Positions 1 through 8,835 are shown, counted from the stretch's first letter. The stretch is DNA of 64,000 bases from Cupriavidus sp. (GCA_031180665.1 JAPSLP010000003.1:210589-274588), one strand, 5' to 3'. Notes: a model not told the origin generated them from the sequence alone. Made by a program: numbers and translations.

Positions 1-689
1 ATCTCGGTGTCGAAATGCCGGCCGAGCAGGTGCCGTCGTTGCAGAAGCAGATCGTGCGGGCCTGCCGCAAGGCCGGCAAGCCGGTGATCGTCGCCACCCA
101 GATGCTGGAGTCGATGATCGCCTCACCGGTGCCTACGCGCGCGGAAGCCTCGGATGTCGCCACGGCGGTCTACGACGGAGCCGATGCCGTGATGCTGTCC
201 GCCGAATCGGCATCCGGTCGCTTCCCCGTCGAGGCGGTAAAGGTGATGGACGGAATCATTTCCCGCACCGAATCCGACCCGTTCTATCACGACGCGATCC
301 AGGCCTCCCATACGCCCCCGCGTGCCGAAGCGGCGGATGCCATCGGCTATGCGGTGCGGCACGTGGTGGGCCTCCTTCAGGTGCCGGCAACCGTTGCGTA
401 CACAAGTTCTGGCTACTCTGCCCTGCGCATGGCGCGTGAGCGGCCAGAGGTGCCGATCCTGGGCATGACCCCTCGCATCGCAACGGCGCGCCGACTCGCG
501 CTGGCCTGGGGCGTTCACGCGGTGCTGTGCCACGAAGTGGTGGACGTGCTCGAGATGACCGAGTTGGCGGGCCGCACGGTACTCAAGGAGGGCTTCGGCG
601 ATCCCGGCCAGTCGATCGTCATCTCGGCCGGTCTGCCCTTTGCTGTGGCCGGCACGACGAACCTGATGCGCATTGCGCAGATTCCGTAA
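1..689 (+). CDS. pyk: Pyruvate kinase, C-terminal part (5' end outside window)
   Basis: The reading frame is open from the first bases, so the gene starts upstream of the window. The encoded part includes the end of the TIM-barrel (about residues 20-65 of the visible part: KPVIVATQMLESMI, PTRAEASDVATAVYDGADAVMLSAESA) and the C-terminal alpha/beta domain ending in TTNLMRIAQIP. Pyruvate kinase converts phosphoenolpyruvate and ADP to pyruvate and ATP in glycolysis; it is cytoplasmic. The TRAE and DGADAVMLS motifs are diagnostic. The next gene begins 203 bp downstream and is functionally unrelated. Confidence 0.95.
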   Translation, partial: LGVEMPAEQVPSLQKQIVRACRKAGKPVIVATQMLESMIASPVPTRAEASDVATAVYDGADAVMLSAESASGRFPVEAVKVMDGIISRTESDPFYHDAIQASHTPPRAEAADAIGYAVRHVVGLLQVPATVAYTSSGYSALRMARERPEVPILGMTPRIATARRLALAWGVHAVLCHEVVDVLEMTELAGRTVLKEGFGDPGQSIVISAGLPFAVAGTTNLMRIAQIP

Positions 690-892
690 GGGGACAACGC
701 GTCAATCATTCCCGAAGTGCGCGGCGACGCGATTGTCGGCTCGCGGGGCAATCCGCACGCCGCGGCCCGGGAAGTACAGGCCGACTGGCTCGCGGGGCGA
801 CATTCGCGCGACGCGGGGCACTTTCGGTAGCTGTGTAGTAGCGCATTCCTTGCCACGCATTTACCCGACCAATAGAGACAGAGGAGACAACG

Positions 893-1885
893 ATGCGTAC
901 CTTCCCTTCCCCAACCCTGCGCCGGCTGTGCGGCGTCTCGATATTTGCGCTCGGGCTCGGTGTCACGCCGCTTGGCATGGCGCAGGACTGGCCAGCCAAG
1001 CCGATCAGCCTGGTGGTTCCCTTCCCGTCCGGCGGCACCACCGATGTTCTGGCGCGCGCGCTTGGCGACCAGCTCTCGAAGAACCTGGGCCAGCCCGTTA
1101 TCGTCGAGAACCGTCCAGGCGCCGGGGCAACGCTGGGGGCCGATCATGTCGCCAAGGCGAAGCCCGACGGCCATGTCCTGTTGATGGGCGCCGTACACCA
1201 CACCATCGCCACCAGCGTCTACAAGAAGCTCCCCTACAGCTTCGAGAAGGATCTGGCCCCCGTCTCCACGCTGGCGATGGTTCCGAACGTACTGGTCGTC
1301 AACAGCGCGAAGACGCCGGCCAGGAATCTGGCAGAACTCGTCTCGCTGGCGAAGAAGGCGTCCCCCGAGATGTCGTACGGCTCCAATGGCAACGGTACGG
1401 CGCAGCATCTGATCGGTACACAGTTCCAGGCCGCCACCGGAGCCAGCCTGCTGCACGTTCCCTACAAGGGCAGCGGCCCGCTGACAACCGACCTGCTTGG
1501 GGGGCAAGTCACCATGTCGTTCGACACGTTGACGACCGTGCTGCCGCATGTCAAGGCGGGCAAACTCAGGGCCCTGGCCGTCACCACGGCAAAGCGGTCG
1601 ACCGCATTGCCGGACGTGCCGACACTGCAGGAAGCCGGCTTGAAAGGCTTCGATATCGGTACCTGGTTCGGCGTGCTCGCGCCAGCGGCAACGCCGAAAC
1701 CGGTGCTCACACGACTCAACGCAGAGATCGTCAAGATCGTGAACTCGCCGGACTTTCAGCAGCGGATGATCGCCGCTGGTGCCGAGCCGATGCCAAGCAC
1801 GCAGGAAGCCTTTGCAAAGCGGATCAGCGATGAAACCGCGAAGTTCGCCACGCTGGTACGGGATGGCAAGGTGATGATCGAGTAG
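893..1885 (+). CDS. Bug/TctC-family periplasmic solute-binding protein
   Basis: The 330-residue product has an N-terminal secretion signal (about residues 1-26, ending LGMAQD) followed by the Bug fold: WPAKPISLVVPFPSGGTTDVLAR, then VIVENRPGAGATLGADHVAKAKPDG. These are the usual first and second ligand-binding motifs. Bug proteins bind small carboxylates for tripartite tricarboxylate transporters, but no TctA or TctB partner is nearby, so the substrate is unknown. A GAGGAG ribosome site lies 8 bp before the ATG. It is the first of five Bug proteins in the window. Confidence 0.93.
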   Translation: MRTFPSPTLRRLCGVSIFALGLGVTPLGMAQDWPAKPISLVVPFPSGGTTDVLARALGDQLSKNLGQPVIVENRPGAGATLGADHVAKAKPDGHVLLMGAVHHTIATSVYKKLPYSFEKDLAPVSTLAMVPNVLVVNSAKTPARNLAELVSLAKKASPEMSYGSNGNGTAQHLIGTQFQAATGASLLHVPYKGSGPLTTDLLGGQVTMSFDTLTTVLPHVKAGKLRALAVTTAKRSTALPDVPTLQEAGLKGFDIGTWFGVLAPAATPKPVLTRLNAEIVKIVNSPDFQQRMIAAGAEPMPSTQEAFAKRISDETAKFATLVRDGKVMIE

Positions 1886-2015
1886 CGCTCCGAGCCTGCG
1901 GCGCGGCGGATCGCTGTGACTGCGGCTTTCCCGGCGCCGACGTCGCCGCACTGCGACCGATACTGGAAACCATCACGGGACCCATTGGCGTTTCGGCATA
2001 ACCGAATGCAGTGTT

Positions 2016-2034
2016 CGGAAAAAATGCATTTCCG
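2016..2034. promoter_or_regulatory. Inverted repeat upstream of AraC-type gene
   Basis: CGGAAA (2016-2021) is matched by TTTCCG (2029-2034) across 7 bp, and a second small dyad, TTCGG-cataa-CCGAA, lies at 1992-2006. Both are in the 265-bp gap between the Bug gene and the AraC-type gene. They could be an operator or weak hairpin; nothing further supports a function. Confidence 0.25.
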
Positions 2035-2150
2035 TTTGGCGGAATAAGACCGAGCATGGCAAACGTCAAGATCCGTTGGCCCGTTGCATGCAAGTTCACG
2101 TTCGATGCCGTTCGCAGGTCGTCCTTCATCGACTGGTTCCGGCCTTTACC

Positions 2151-2702
2151 ATGTCGGTTACCGCGCTTCAGGGCGAGCAATACCTGATCCGACGCGGGTA
2201 CAGGCGTGCCCTTAGGGAAGGCCAGACTGCCGAGATTCCGGCCTTCGAATGCGTGGACCTGCAGCTGATCGGCGGGATTTTCATGCCGTCCGTGTGTCGT
2301 CTGCAACTGTGCGTCCCGACCTTGCCCGAATTGGGTCGGGCACCAGGGACGATCGCCATGGGTGCACAAGGCCCGGTCGGCCAGCTCCGCGACCTGATCT
2401 CCGGGTGGGTATTTCAGAACCCGCAGCAGGAATGGAGCGCCACTGCCATGGCCGGCGCGCTGCAAACGACGCGCAACAAGATTCGCGCAATGCTGTTCAG
2501 GCAGGGCGATGCGCTGACACAGCTGTGCCGGACGCAGCGGCTCATGAGAGCGTTGTTCGACTCCCTGCTTTGCGATCTCGAGGTGACCGACCTGAAAGTA
2601 CGATTGGGTTGGCCGGATACCAGCGACCTGGAGGCGTCATTCCAGGATTGGTTCGGTGTATCGCTTCAGACGGTGTCGCGGCTTCGGGAAGACTCCGTTT
2701 GA
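2151..2702 (+). CDS. Short AraC-type transcriptional regulator
   Basis: The 183-residue product carries two helix-turn-helix segments in its C-terminal half typical of AraC proteins: one around WSATAMAGALQTTRNKIRAM (about residues 90-110) and one ending LEASFQDWFGVSLQTVSRL (about 160-178), which matches the AraC FxxxFGxxP-type signature without the Pro. The N-terminal half is too short for a standard AraC sensor domain and I do not recognise it. ATG 2151 was chosen because the open frame upstream reads as low-quality sequence; ATG 2088 is possible. No clear ribosome site precedes either. Target genes are unknown. Confidence 0.7.
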   Translation: MSVTALQGEQYLIRRGYRRALREGQTAEIPAFECVDLQLIGGIFMPSVCRLQLCVPTLPELGRAPGTIAMGAQGPVGQLRDLISGWVFQNPQQEWSATAMAGALQTTRNKIRAMLFRQGDALTQLCRTQRLMRALFDSLLCDLEVTDLKVRLGWPDTSDLEASFQDWFGVSLQTVSRLREDSV

Positions 2703-2821
2703 TTGGCCTGAGCCGCCGAGGAATATCCAGTGTGACGCCATGGAACACGACGCCACGCGAGGCGGTGGCGGCTGCGAGCGAGCCCGGCGCAAAGGGAACG
2801 ACGAAGATCGAGGTCGGCGTG

Positions 2822-3405
2822 GGGCCACGCCGCGTTCAGTGCGCGGCGACAGCCGTGCCCCGCTGTATTCGCTGCTGCCAACTGTGTGCAATGAACGCCG
2901 CCATCGTGCCCAGCGTTGCCGCGGTAGCCAGCATCGTGAAGGCGCCCAGCGATGGCGGCTGATGTGAGGCAAAGTAGGCGACCAGACCGAGGAAGAAGCC
3001 GAGCAGGTTGTTGAACGCCGGCGCCCTTGCCAACGACAGCGCGACGCCGGTGATCGCGAACACCACCGCACTGAGCGTGTAGCTGCCCAGCAGCGGCGTC
3101 AGTGCCGCCATCGCGATCGCTGCGCCGATGCCAAGCGCCACGCCGATCAGCACGCAGCCCAGATTGATCGCGCCCTGCTTCGACGACCACCTTCAATTGC
3201 GTGGGAAAGGCGCGATCAGCCATGGTCGGTCTCCGCAAACTGAGCATCCAGGCGCGGCGACAGCAGGTCCGCCAGTCCGATGCGCCGCAGGAAACGTTCA
3301 CGTCGTACAGATGCGCATATTGCTCTGGCGTGATCGCCGGGGGAGCGCCAGGCGTGAACGATGCGGCGGGCGCCGCGTGAATGGCGATGTCGGGTTCGAC
3401 CATGG
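2822..3405 (-). pseudogene. Decayed copy of the DUF1097-SDR gene pair
   Basis: This stretch is a second copy of 45193-46320, same orientation. 2822-3180 matches 45191-45549; in the best 288 bases (2893-3180) I count about 15 mismatches, roughly 95% identity. At 3180/3181 the copy lacks 113 bp (45550-45662), and at 3294/3295 it lacks 499 bp (45777-46275). The remaining part of DUF1097 keeps three or four hydrophobic segments, but the frame is broken at the first deletion. The SDR part keeps only its C-terminal tail and the PEQYAHLYDVNV motif. Both genes are therefore non-functional here. Homology fades out near 3405, just before the GntR gene. Confidence 0.88.
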
Positions 3406-3442
3406 GCCTCCGACCCTGCGCAGCCGACTATTCCGTGCCCGA

Positions 3443-4219
3443 CTATTCCGTGCCCATATCCGCCACCGGGCGCCCGGCGGCGCGCCGTCTCGCGATCGGC
3501 GATTGCAGATCGAGGCTGGCGCGCTGATAGCCGCGGCGGAAATCGTCGACATGCTTGCGCATCCATTCCTGCGCGCTTTCCTGGTCCCCGTCCCGGATGG
3601 CAGAAAAGATCGCGCGATGGGCCTGCAGCAGTCGCCGGCCAGCAATCGGCACGCGATTCATCACGGCCTCGAACGCCGGATAGAACAGCCGGCTGAGCGG
3701 CTCCCGGGCCAGCACGAGTGCGCGGTTCCCGCTCATCGCAGCGACGATGCCATGGAATTCGATGTCGAGGTCGACGATGCTCTGGCCCGCGCGCAGCGCG
3801 TCTTCCGTACGCTGGAGATTGTCTTCGAGCCGGGCGAGCGACTCGCTCTCCGTCGCCACGCGCGCCGCCGCCAGCCGCGCCATATTGGGTTCGAGCACGT
3901 GCATCGCTTCCCACAGTTCATCGAAGCCGATCTCATGCAGCACGAGCGCGCGTTCGAGCTGCTTGCCGACCTCGGCTTCCGACGGACGGCTGATCACCAT
4001 CTTCTTCGCGTGTTCCCGCCGGATCAGATTGGCTTCCTCGAGGACCCGGATACTTTCCCGGACGGTCGAACGATTGACCCCGAACATGTCGCACAAGCGC
4101 GCTTCGGTAGGCAACTGGTCGCCTTCGCGCAGCCGCCCATCGAGAATGCGCTCGATCATGGCTTCGGCCAGGATCCGGTATGCGGGAACGGTGCGGATTT
4201 TTTCGAACGGAGTCTCCAA
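3443..4219 (-). CDS. GntR-family (FadR/FCD type) transcriptional regulator
   Basis: The 258-residue product has a winged helix-turn-helix at about residues 10-75 (LPTEARLCDMFGVNRSTVRE) and an all-helical FCD ligand-binding domain at about 95-235, including LDIEFHGIVAAMSGN. Such proteins are usually metabolite-responsive repressors of the neighbouring operon. It is transcribed away from the operon at 4412-11775, and both promoters carry FadR-type TTGTCAGACA sites, so it probably represses both itself and that operon. The inducer is presumably an acyl-CoA or acid from the pathway; that is inference. Confidence 0.93.
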   Translation of the reverse strand: METPFEKIRTVPAYRILAEAMIERILDGRLREGDQLPTEARLCDMFGVNRSTVRESIRVLEEANLIRREHAKKMVISRPSEAEVGKQLERALVLHEIGFDELWEAMHVLEPNMARLAAARVATESESLARLEDNLQRTEDALRAGQSIVDLDIEFHGIVAAMSGNRALVLAREPLSRLFYPAFEAVMNRVPIAGRRLLQAHRAIFSAIRDGDQESAQEWMRKHVDDFRRGYQRASLDLQSPIARRRAAGRPVADMGTE

Positions 4220-4245
4220 GTCGCGCTCCTCCAGGCAAAAGCGGA

Positions 4246-4256
4246 TTGTCAGACAG
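4246..4256. promoter_or_regulatory. GntR/FadR-type operator at its own promoter
   Basis: TTGTCAGACAG fits the FadR-class consensus TnGTnnnACnA except for the last base. It lies 27 bp upstream of the GntR start and overlaps the expected transcription start of the leftward promoter. A matching site lies at 4336-4346, in a mirror position. Confidence 0.7.
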
Positions 4257-4258
4257 TC

Positions 4259-4287
4259 AGACTAGTGGGCGATACCCCGAATGTCAA
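4259..4287 (-). promoter_or_regulatory. Sigma-70-type promoter for the GntR gene
   Basis: Read leftward, TTGACA (4287-4282) and TAGTCT (4264-4259) are separated by 17 bp. The -35 box is perfect and the -10 matches three to four of six consensus positions. It points at the GntR gene and is followed by the operator at 4246-4256. Confidence 0.55.
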
Positions 4288-4305
4288 CCGGGGTAACTGC
4301 TGTCC

Positions 4306-4333
4306 TTGACATCGCGCGCCATCCCACTAATCT
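4306..4333 (+). promoter_or_regulatory. Sigma-70-type promoter of the 4412-11775 operon
   Basis: TTGACA (4306-4311) is followed after 16 bp by TAATCT (4328-4333). The perfect operator copy sits immediately downstream, so bound repressor would block initiation. The -10 box lies in the same conserved context (CCCACTA-TCTGA) as that of the divergent promoter. Confidence 0.55.
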
Positions 4334-4335
4334 GA

Positions 4336-4346
4336 TTGTCAGACAA
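4336..4346. promoter_or_regulatory. GntR/FadR-type operator of the catabolic operon
   Basis: TTGTCAGACAA is a perfect match to the FadR-class consensus TnGTnnnACnA. It directly follows the rightward -10 box and lies 66 bp before the first gene of the operon. Confidence 0.7.
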
Positions 4347-4411
4347 ACCGACGTAGACGGTAACGCTCCCGGCCAAACCGCCGGTATGGCGACGACAAAA
4401 GGAGACATGCG

Positions 4412-5644
4412 ATGGCACTCACACCCATGATCCGGGCGCTTGCCTGGACCGTCCCGCTTCTGGCCTGCCCGGCCCTGGCCCAGCCATCGTCCGGCATCTC
4501 GGAGGGTGAGGTGCGGATAGGCGTACTGACCGATCTTTCCTCGGTCTATTCGGACCTGGCGGGCAGCGGCTCGGTGCTGGCGGCCCGCATGGCGGTCGAA
4601 GAGTTCCAGGCCACGCATCGCCCCGCTTTCCCGATCCGGGTTCTTTCCGCCGACCATCAGAACAAGCCGGACGTCGCCTCCACGAAGGCCCGGTCCTGGA
4701 TGGACGTCGAAAAGGTCGACGTGATCGTCGATCTGCCCGCCTCCTCGGTATCGCTGGCGGTGGTCAAGCTCGCCAAGGAGAAGAGCCGGCTGGTGATCGT
4801 TTCCGGCGCCGCAAGCACGCGCATCACCAACGAGGACTGCACGCCGACAGCACTGCACTGGACGTACGACACGTATGCGCTGGCCACCGGCACCGCGCGC
4901 GCCGTTCTGAAGCGTGGCGGCGATACCTGGTACTTCATTACCGCCGACTACGCGGGAGGCCGCGCATTGGAGAAGGATGCGTCCGAGGTCGTCGTGGCCG
5001 GAGGCGGCAAGGTGGTCGGGCGCTCGACGCATCCTTTCCCCGGATCCGATTTCTCGTCCTATCTGATGGCTGCACAGGCATCGAAGGCAAAAGTGATCGC
5101 GCTCGCCAACGCGGGTAACGACACGACAAATACGATCAAGCAGGCGGCGGAGTTTGGCATCACCAAAAAACAGTCGCTCGCGGCCACGCTGATGTTCATC
5201 ACCGACGTCCACAGTCTTGGCCTGGAAAAGGCGCAGGACATGTATCTGACGGAAGGGTTCTACTGGGACCTGGACGAACAGACGCGCGCCTGGTCCAGGC
5301 GCTTCTATGCGCAGCAGAAGCGCATGCCGACGATGGCGCAGGCCGGCGTCTACTCCTCGGTGCTGCACTACCTCAAGGCCGTGCAGGCCGGTCGCACCGA
5401 CGAGGCGATGGCGGTGGTGGGCAAGATGCGGGAGCTCCCGGTATCGGACATGTTCGCCCGTAACGGCAAGCTGCGCAGCGATGGCCGCATGGTGCACGAC
5501 ATGTACCTGGTGCAGGTGAAAAAGCCGGCGGAGTCGAAATACCCATGGGACTACTACCACGTGCGCCAGGTCATTCCCGGGGACCAGGCCTTCATGCCGC
5601 TGGAGAAATCGCTCTGCAGCACCCTGAAGTCCGCCGGCCGCTAG
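4412..5644 (+). CDS. ABC-type branched-chain amino-acid-like substrate-binding protein
   Basis: The 410-residue product has a signal peptide (cleavage likely after ALA at about residue 23) and a type I periplasmic-binding fold of the LivK/Peripla_BP_6 class, beginning ISEGEVRIGVLTDLSSVYSDLAG. It should capture an organic acid or amino-acid-like ligand in the periplasm. No LivH/M permease or LivF/G ATPase gene is present, so it is either an orphan subunit serving a transporter elsewhere or a sensor-like binding protein. It is the first gene of an acyl-CoA operon, suggesting that its ligand is the operon's substrate. A good AAAGGAGA site precedes the ATG. Confidence 0.92.
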   Translation: MALTPMIRALAWTVPLLACPALAQPSSGISEGEVRIGVLTDLSSVYSDLAGSGSVLAARMAVEEFQATHRPAFPIRVLSADHQNKPDVASTKARSWMDVEKVDVIVDLPASSVSLAVVKLAKEKSRLVIVSGAASTRITNEDCTPTALHWTYDTYALATGTARAVLKRGGDTWYFITADYAGGRALEKDASEVVVAGGGKVVGRSTHPFPGSDFSSYLMAAQASKAKVIALANAGNDTTNTIKQAAEFGITKKQSLAATLMFITDVHSLGLEKAQDMYLTEGFYWDLDEQTRAWSRRFYAQQKRMPTMAQAGVYSSVLHYLKAVQAGRTDEAMAVVGKMRELPVSDMFARNGKLRSDGRMVHDMYLVQVKKPAESKYPWDYYHVRQVIPGDQAFMPLEKSLCSTLKSAGR

Positions 5645-5651
5645 TCCCGCC

Positions 5652-6779
5652 ATGCAGCCGGTCCAAACCATGCCAATGATCCCTGCCATCCCAGCAACGG
5701 ACGTGGAGCAGCCGACGGATGCAGCGGTACGATTCCGGCAGCCTGCAGACACTGTCCAGATGGACTGGAAGCGCCTTCGCGACCATCTGCATGCGCACGG
5801 ACATGTGCTTTCCCTGGAAGCCGAGCCGCGCCAGTTCTCCGGCGGGCTGGCCAACCTGAATTACCTGATCGAGTTCGACGGCGAACCATGCGTGCTAAGG
5901 CGACCGCCGCTCGGAACCCTGCCGGCCGGCGCCCATGACATGGGCCGCGAACATCGGGTCCTGAGCGGGCTATGGCGGCACTATCCCCTCGCACCGCGCA
6001 GCCTGCACTATTGCGACGACCCTTCAGTACTGGGCGCCCATTTCCTGATCATGGAGTACCGGCCGGGTATCAGCATTGGTTCCGCCATGCCACCGGGCGC
6101 CGACGATGGCACCGCACAACACCTGGGTGGCGTGCTGGTCGATCTGCTGGTGACATTGCACGCGGTCGATCCCCACGCCCACGAGCTGGCGAGCCTGGGC
6201 AAACCGGACGGCTTCATTGCGCGGGCGATCGATGGATGGTCCCGCCGCGCGGACATCGCGGCGGGACATTATCCGGACAAACAACCGCTGATCGCCTACC
6301 TGACGCATTGGCTGCGCACCCATCGGGTACCGGATGTCGCGCCGACGATGCTGCATTGCGATTTCAAGCTCGACAACGTTCTGTTGGACCCGGTCACGCT
6401 GAGTCCGCGCGCGGTGCTCGACTGGGATATGGCTACCAGGGGACATCCCCTGTTCGACGTGGCGACGATGCTGAGCTACTGGACCGAGCCCGGCGATCCC
6501 GAGGAAATTCGGGCGCTGCATCAAATGCCGACTGCCACGGCCGCCTTTCCCTCCCGCCGGGAAGTGATCGACGCCTACGCACGCCGTACCGGGCGGGACG
6601 TATCGGACTTTCCGTTCCACCGTGTGCTCGGCATGTTCAAGCTTGGCGTGGTGTTCCTTCAACTCCATACCCGTTATCTGTCCGGTCATACGCGCGACGA
6701 GAAGTACCGGGGATTCGGCCGCATTGGCTGGTCGATTCTGGATTTCACGCACGACATCATCCACGGCCGCGCATTTTGA
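5652..6779 (+). CDS. Phosphotransferase (APH/choline-kinase fold) of the acyl-CoA dehydrogenase-linked type
   Basis: The 375-residue product has the aminoglycoside-phosphotransferase-like kinase fold: the Brenner motif MLHCDFKLDNVLLD (about residues 233-246) with catalytic Asp, and the metal-binding LDWDMATRGHP (about 256-266). N-terminal FSGGLANLNYLIEF is the nucleotide loop. In bacteria this subfamily is usually next to an acyl-CoA dehydrogenase, as here, and in animals the two are fused in ACAD10/ACAD11, where the kinase phosphorylates 4-hydroxyacyl-CoA. A similar role here is inference. The start has a weak ribosome site 7 bp after the preceding stop; ATG 5670 is an alternative. Confidence 0.87.
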   Translation: MQPVQTMPMIPAIPATDVEQPTDAAVRFRQPADTVQMDWKRLRDHLHAHGHVLSLEAEPRQFSGGLANLNYLIEFDGEPCVLRRPPLGTLPAGAHDMGREHRVLSGLWRHYPLAPRSLHYCDDPSVLGAHFLIMEYRPGISIGSAMPPGADDGTAQHLGGVLVDLLVTLHAVDPHAHELASLGKPDGFIARAIDGWSRRADIAAGHYPDKQPLIAYLTHWLRTHRVPDVAPTMLHCDFKLDNVLLDPVTLSPRAVLDWDMATRGHPLFDVATMLSYWTEPGDPEEIRALHQMPTATAAFPSRREVIDAYARRTGRDVSDFPFHRVLGMFKLGVVFLQLHTRYLSGHTRDEKYRGFGRIGWSILDFTHDIIHGRAF

Positions 6780-6823
6780 GCAGCCGACAGGCCATCGACA
6801 TTCCTTGTTCGGAGACCCTTTCA

Positions 6824-8008
6824 ATGGACTTTGCGCTTTCCAATAGCCTGATCGCGCTGCGAGAACGCACCGCTGCCTTTATCCGCGAGCACGTGATTCC
6901 ACTGGAAAGAGACCCGCGTCGCGGCAATCACGGTCCCTCGGAGCCCTTGCGCAGGGAACTCAATGCCCTGGCCCAGCAGGCTGGGCTGCTGGCTCCCCAG
7001 GTGGACACCCGCTGGGGCGGCCTGGGCCTGAGCCACATCGGGCGCGCCGTGGTGTTCGAGGAAGCCGGCTACTCCTTGCTCGGTCCGCTCGCCATGAACT
7101 GCGCCGCGCCGGACGAAGGCAATATGCACCTGCTCGACATCGTTGCCACCGAACAGCAGAAGCAGCGCTGGCTGAGGCCGCTTGCGTCCGGGCGCATCCG
7201 CTCCTGCTTCTGCATGACCGAGCCCCACCCCGGTGCCGGCGCGGATCCCGCATTGATGAACACCATCGCCGAACGCGACGGTGACCACTATGTCATCCAC
7301 GGACGCAAGTGGCTCATCACCGGTGCGGACGGCGCGGGCTTCGCCATTATCATGGCGTGCGTGCCGGACGCCGGCGAGCAAGGCGGCGCGACCATGTTCC
7401 TGGCCGACATGGAGGCATCCGGCATCCGCATCGAGCGCATCATCGACAGCATGGACGCCAGCTTCGCCGGCGGACATGCCGAGGTCGTGTTCGACGGCCT
7501 GCGTGTGCCCGCCACCGACGTCCTTGGCGAAGTCGGACAGGGCTTGCGCTATGCGCAGGTACGGCTCGCACCCGCCCGTCTGACGCATTGCATGCGCTGG
7601 CTTGGCGCCGCGCGGCGCGCGCACGACATCGCCCGCGACTACGCCGGCCGGCGCCGCGCCTTCGGCCGGACCATCGGCGAACACGAGGGCGTGGGATTCA
7701 TGCTCGCCGACAACGAGATCGACATGCACTTGTGCCGGCTGGCGATCCTGCACACCGCCTGGCTGCTGGACCAGGGTGAGGCAGCCCGGCATGAATCGAG
7801 CATGGCGAAGGTGTTCTGCTCCGAAGCGATTTACCGGGTCGCCGACCGTTGCGTGCAGATCCTGGGCGGTATGGGCGTCACCGCAGACACCGTGGTCGAG
7901 CAGATCTTCCGCGAGGTGCGCGCCTTTCGCATCTACGACGGCCCGAGCGAGGTGCACCGCTGGGCCATTGCGCGCCGCGTGCTGCGCGCCGACAAGTCGG
8001 CTCAATGA
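6824..8008 (+). CDS. Acyl-CoA dehydrogenase (ACAD10/11-like)
   Basis: The 394-residue flavoprotein shows the usual ACAD order: N-terminal helical domain, FAD-binding beta domain with SCFCMTEPHPGAGADPALMNT (split motif at about residues 125-145) and IHGRKWLITGADGAG, and C-terminal helices ending in IYDGPSEVHRWAIARRVLR. It introduces the alpha,beta double bond into an acyl-CoA, passing electrons to ETF. ATG 6824 begins the homologous region (MDFALSNSLIALRERTAAFI). The open frame extends far upstream over the kinase gene in another frame, but that part is not coding. It follows the kinase by 44 bp. Confidence 0.94.
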   Translation: MDFALSNSLIALRERTAAFIREHVIPLERDPRRGNHGPSEPLRRELNALAQQAGLLAPQVDTRWGGLGLSHIGRAVVFEEAGYSLLGPLAMNCAAPDEGNMHLLDIVATEQQKQRWLRPLASGRIRSCFCMTEPHPGAGADPALMNTIAERDGDHYVIHGRKWLITGADGAGFAIIMACVPDAGEQGGATMFLADMEASGIRIERIIDSMDASFAGGHAEVVFDGLRVPATDVLGEVGQGLRYAQVRLAPARLTHCMRWLGAARRAHDIARDYAGRRRAFGRTIGEHEGVGFMLADNEIDMHLCRLAILHTAWLLDQGEAARHESSMAKVFCSEAIYRVADRCVQILGGMGVTADTVVEQIFREVRAFRIYDGPSEVHRWAIARRVLRADKSAQ

Positions 8009-8018
8009 GGGAGCGACC

Positions 8019-8813
8019 ATGACCGTTCCATTGGCAGTTTCCGCAAACGACACCGGCCTGTTCGACCTCACCGGAACAGTCGCAGTGGTCACTGGCGGCG
8101 CGCGCGGGATCGGCCGCGCCATTGCGCAGGCACTGAGCGCGCACGGCGCGACGGTCGCGGTGTGTGGCCGTACCGTCGACAGGCTCGAATCGGTGGCCGC
8201 CGAGATGCGCGCGCGGGGAGGCCGTGCCGTGGCCATCCGTGCCGACGTGACGCGGGACGACGATGTCGCGCAGCTGCGGGACATCGTGCTGGGCGAATTC
8301 GGGCACATCGACGTGCTGGTGAACAATGCCGGTATCGATCCTCACTATGCCTCGCTGGAGCACACGACCGATGCGCAGTGGCGGCAGATCATCGAGGTGA
8401 ACCTCACGGGCGTCTACCGCTGCTGCCGGCTGCTTGGCACGACGATGATCCCGCGCGCCAACGGATCGATCATCAACATCAGTTCGATCGCCGGTCATAT
8501 CGGGCTCAAGCGACAGGTCCCGTACGCCGCCTCCAAGGGCGGCGTCGAGCAATTGACGCGCGCCCTGGCGCACGACTGGGCCGAGCATGGCATTCGGGTC
8601 AACGCCATCGCCTATGGGTTCGTCGAGACCGACCTGACGTCCGAAGTCGTCACGCATCCCCATATCGGCGCGAGGCTGCGCGCCCGAATTCCGCTGAACC
8701 GCTTCGGCACGCTCGACGATGTGCCAGGCGCGGCGGTCTTTCTCGCCTCGCGCGCCGCGTCCTACGTTACCGGCCACAGCCTGCTGGTAGACGGCGGCTG
8801 GACCGCGGTCTGA
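8019..8813 (+). CDS. SDR-family oxidoreductase
   Basis: The 264-residue short-chain dehydrogenase has the nucleotide motif TGGARGIG (residues 25-32), NNAG (about 102-105) and the catalytic Ser155, Tyr169 and Lys173. It ends with the common GHSLLVDGGWTAV. NAD(P) specificity cannot be settled from sequence. It is 10 bp after the dehydrogenase and likely oxidises a hydroxyacyl intermediate of the same pathway, but the exact substrate is unknown. Confidence 0.93.
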   Translation: MTVPLAVSANDTGLFDLTGTVAVVTGGARGIGRAIAQALSAHGATVAVCGRTVDRLESVAAEMRARGGRAVAIRADVTRDDDVAQLRDIVLGEFGHIDVLVNNAGIDPHYASLEHTTDAQWRQIIEVNLTGVYRCCRLLGTTMIPRANGSIINISSIAGHIGLKRQVPYAASKGGVEQLTRALAHDWAEHGIRVNAIAYGFVETDLTSEVVTHPHIGARLRARIPLNRFGTLDDVPGAAVFLASRAASYVTGHSLLVDGGWTAV

Positions 8814-8835
8814 TGCACAACTGCCCGAGGTCCCG

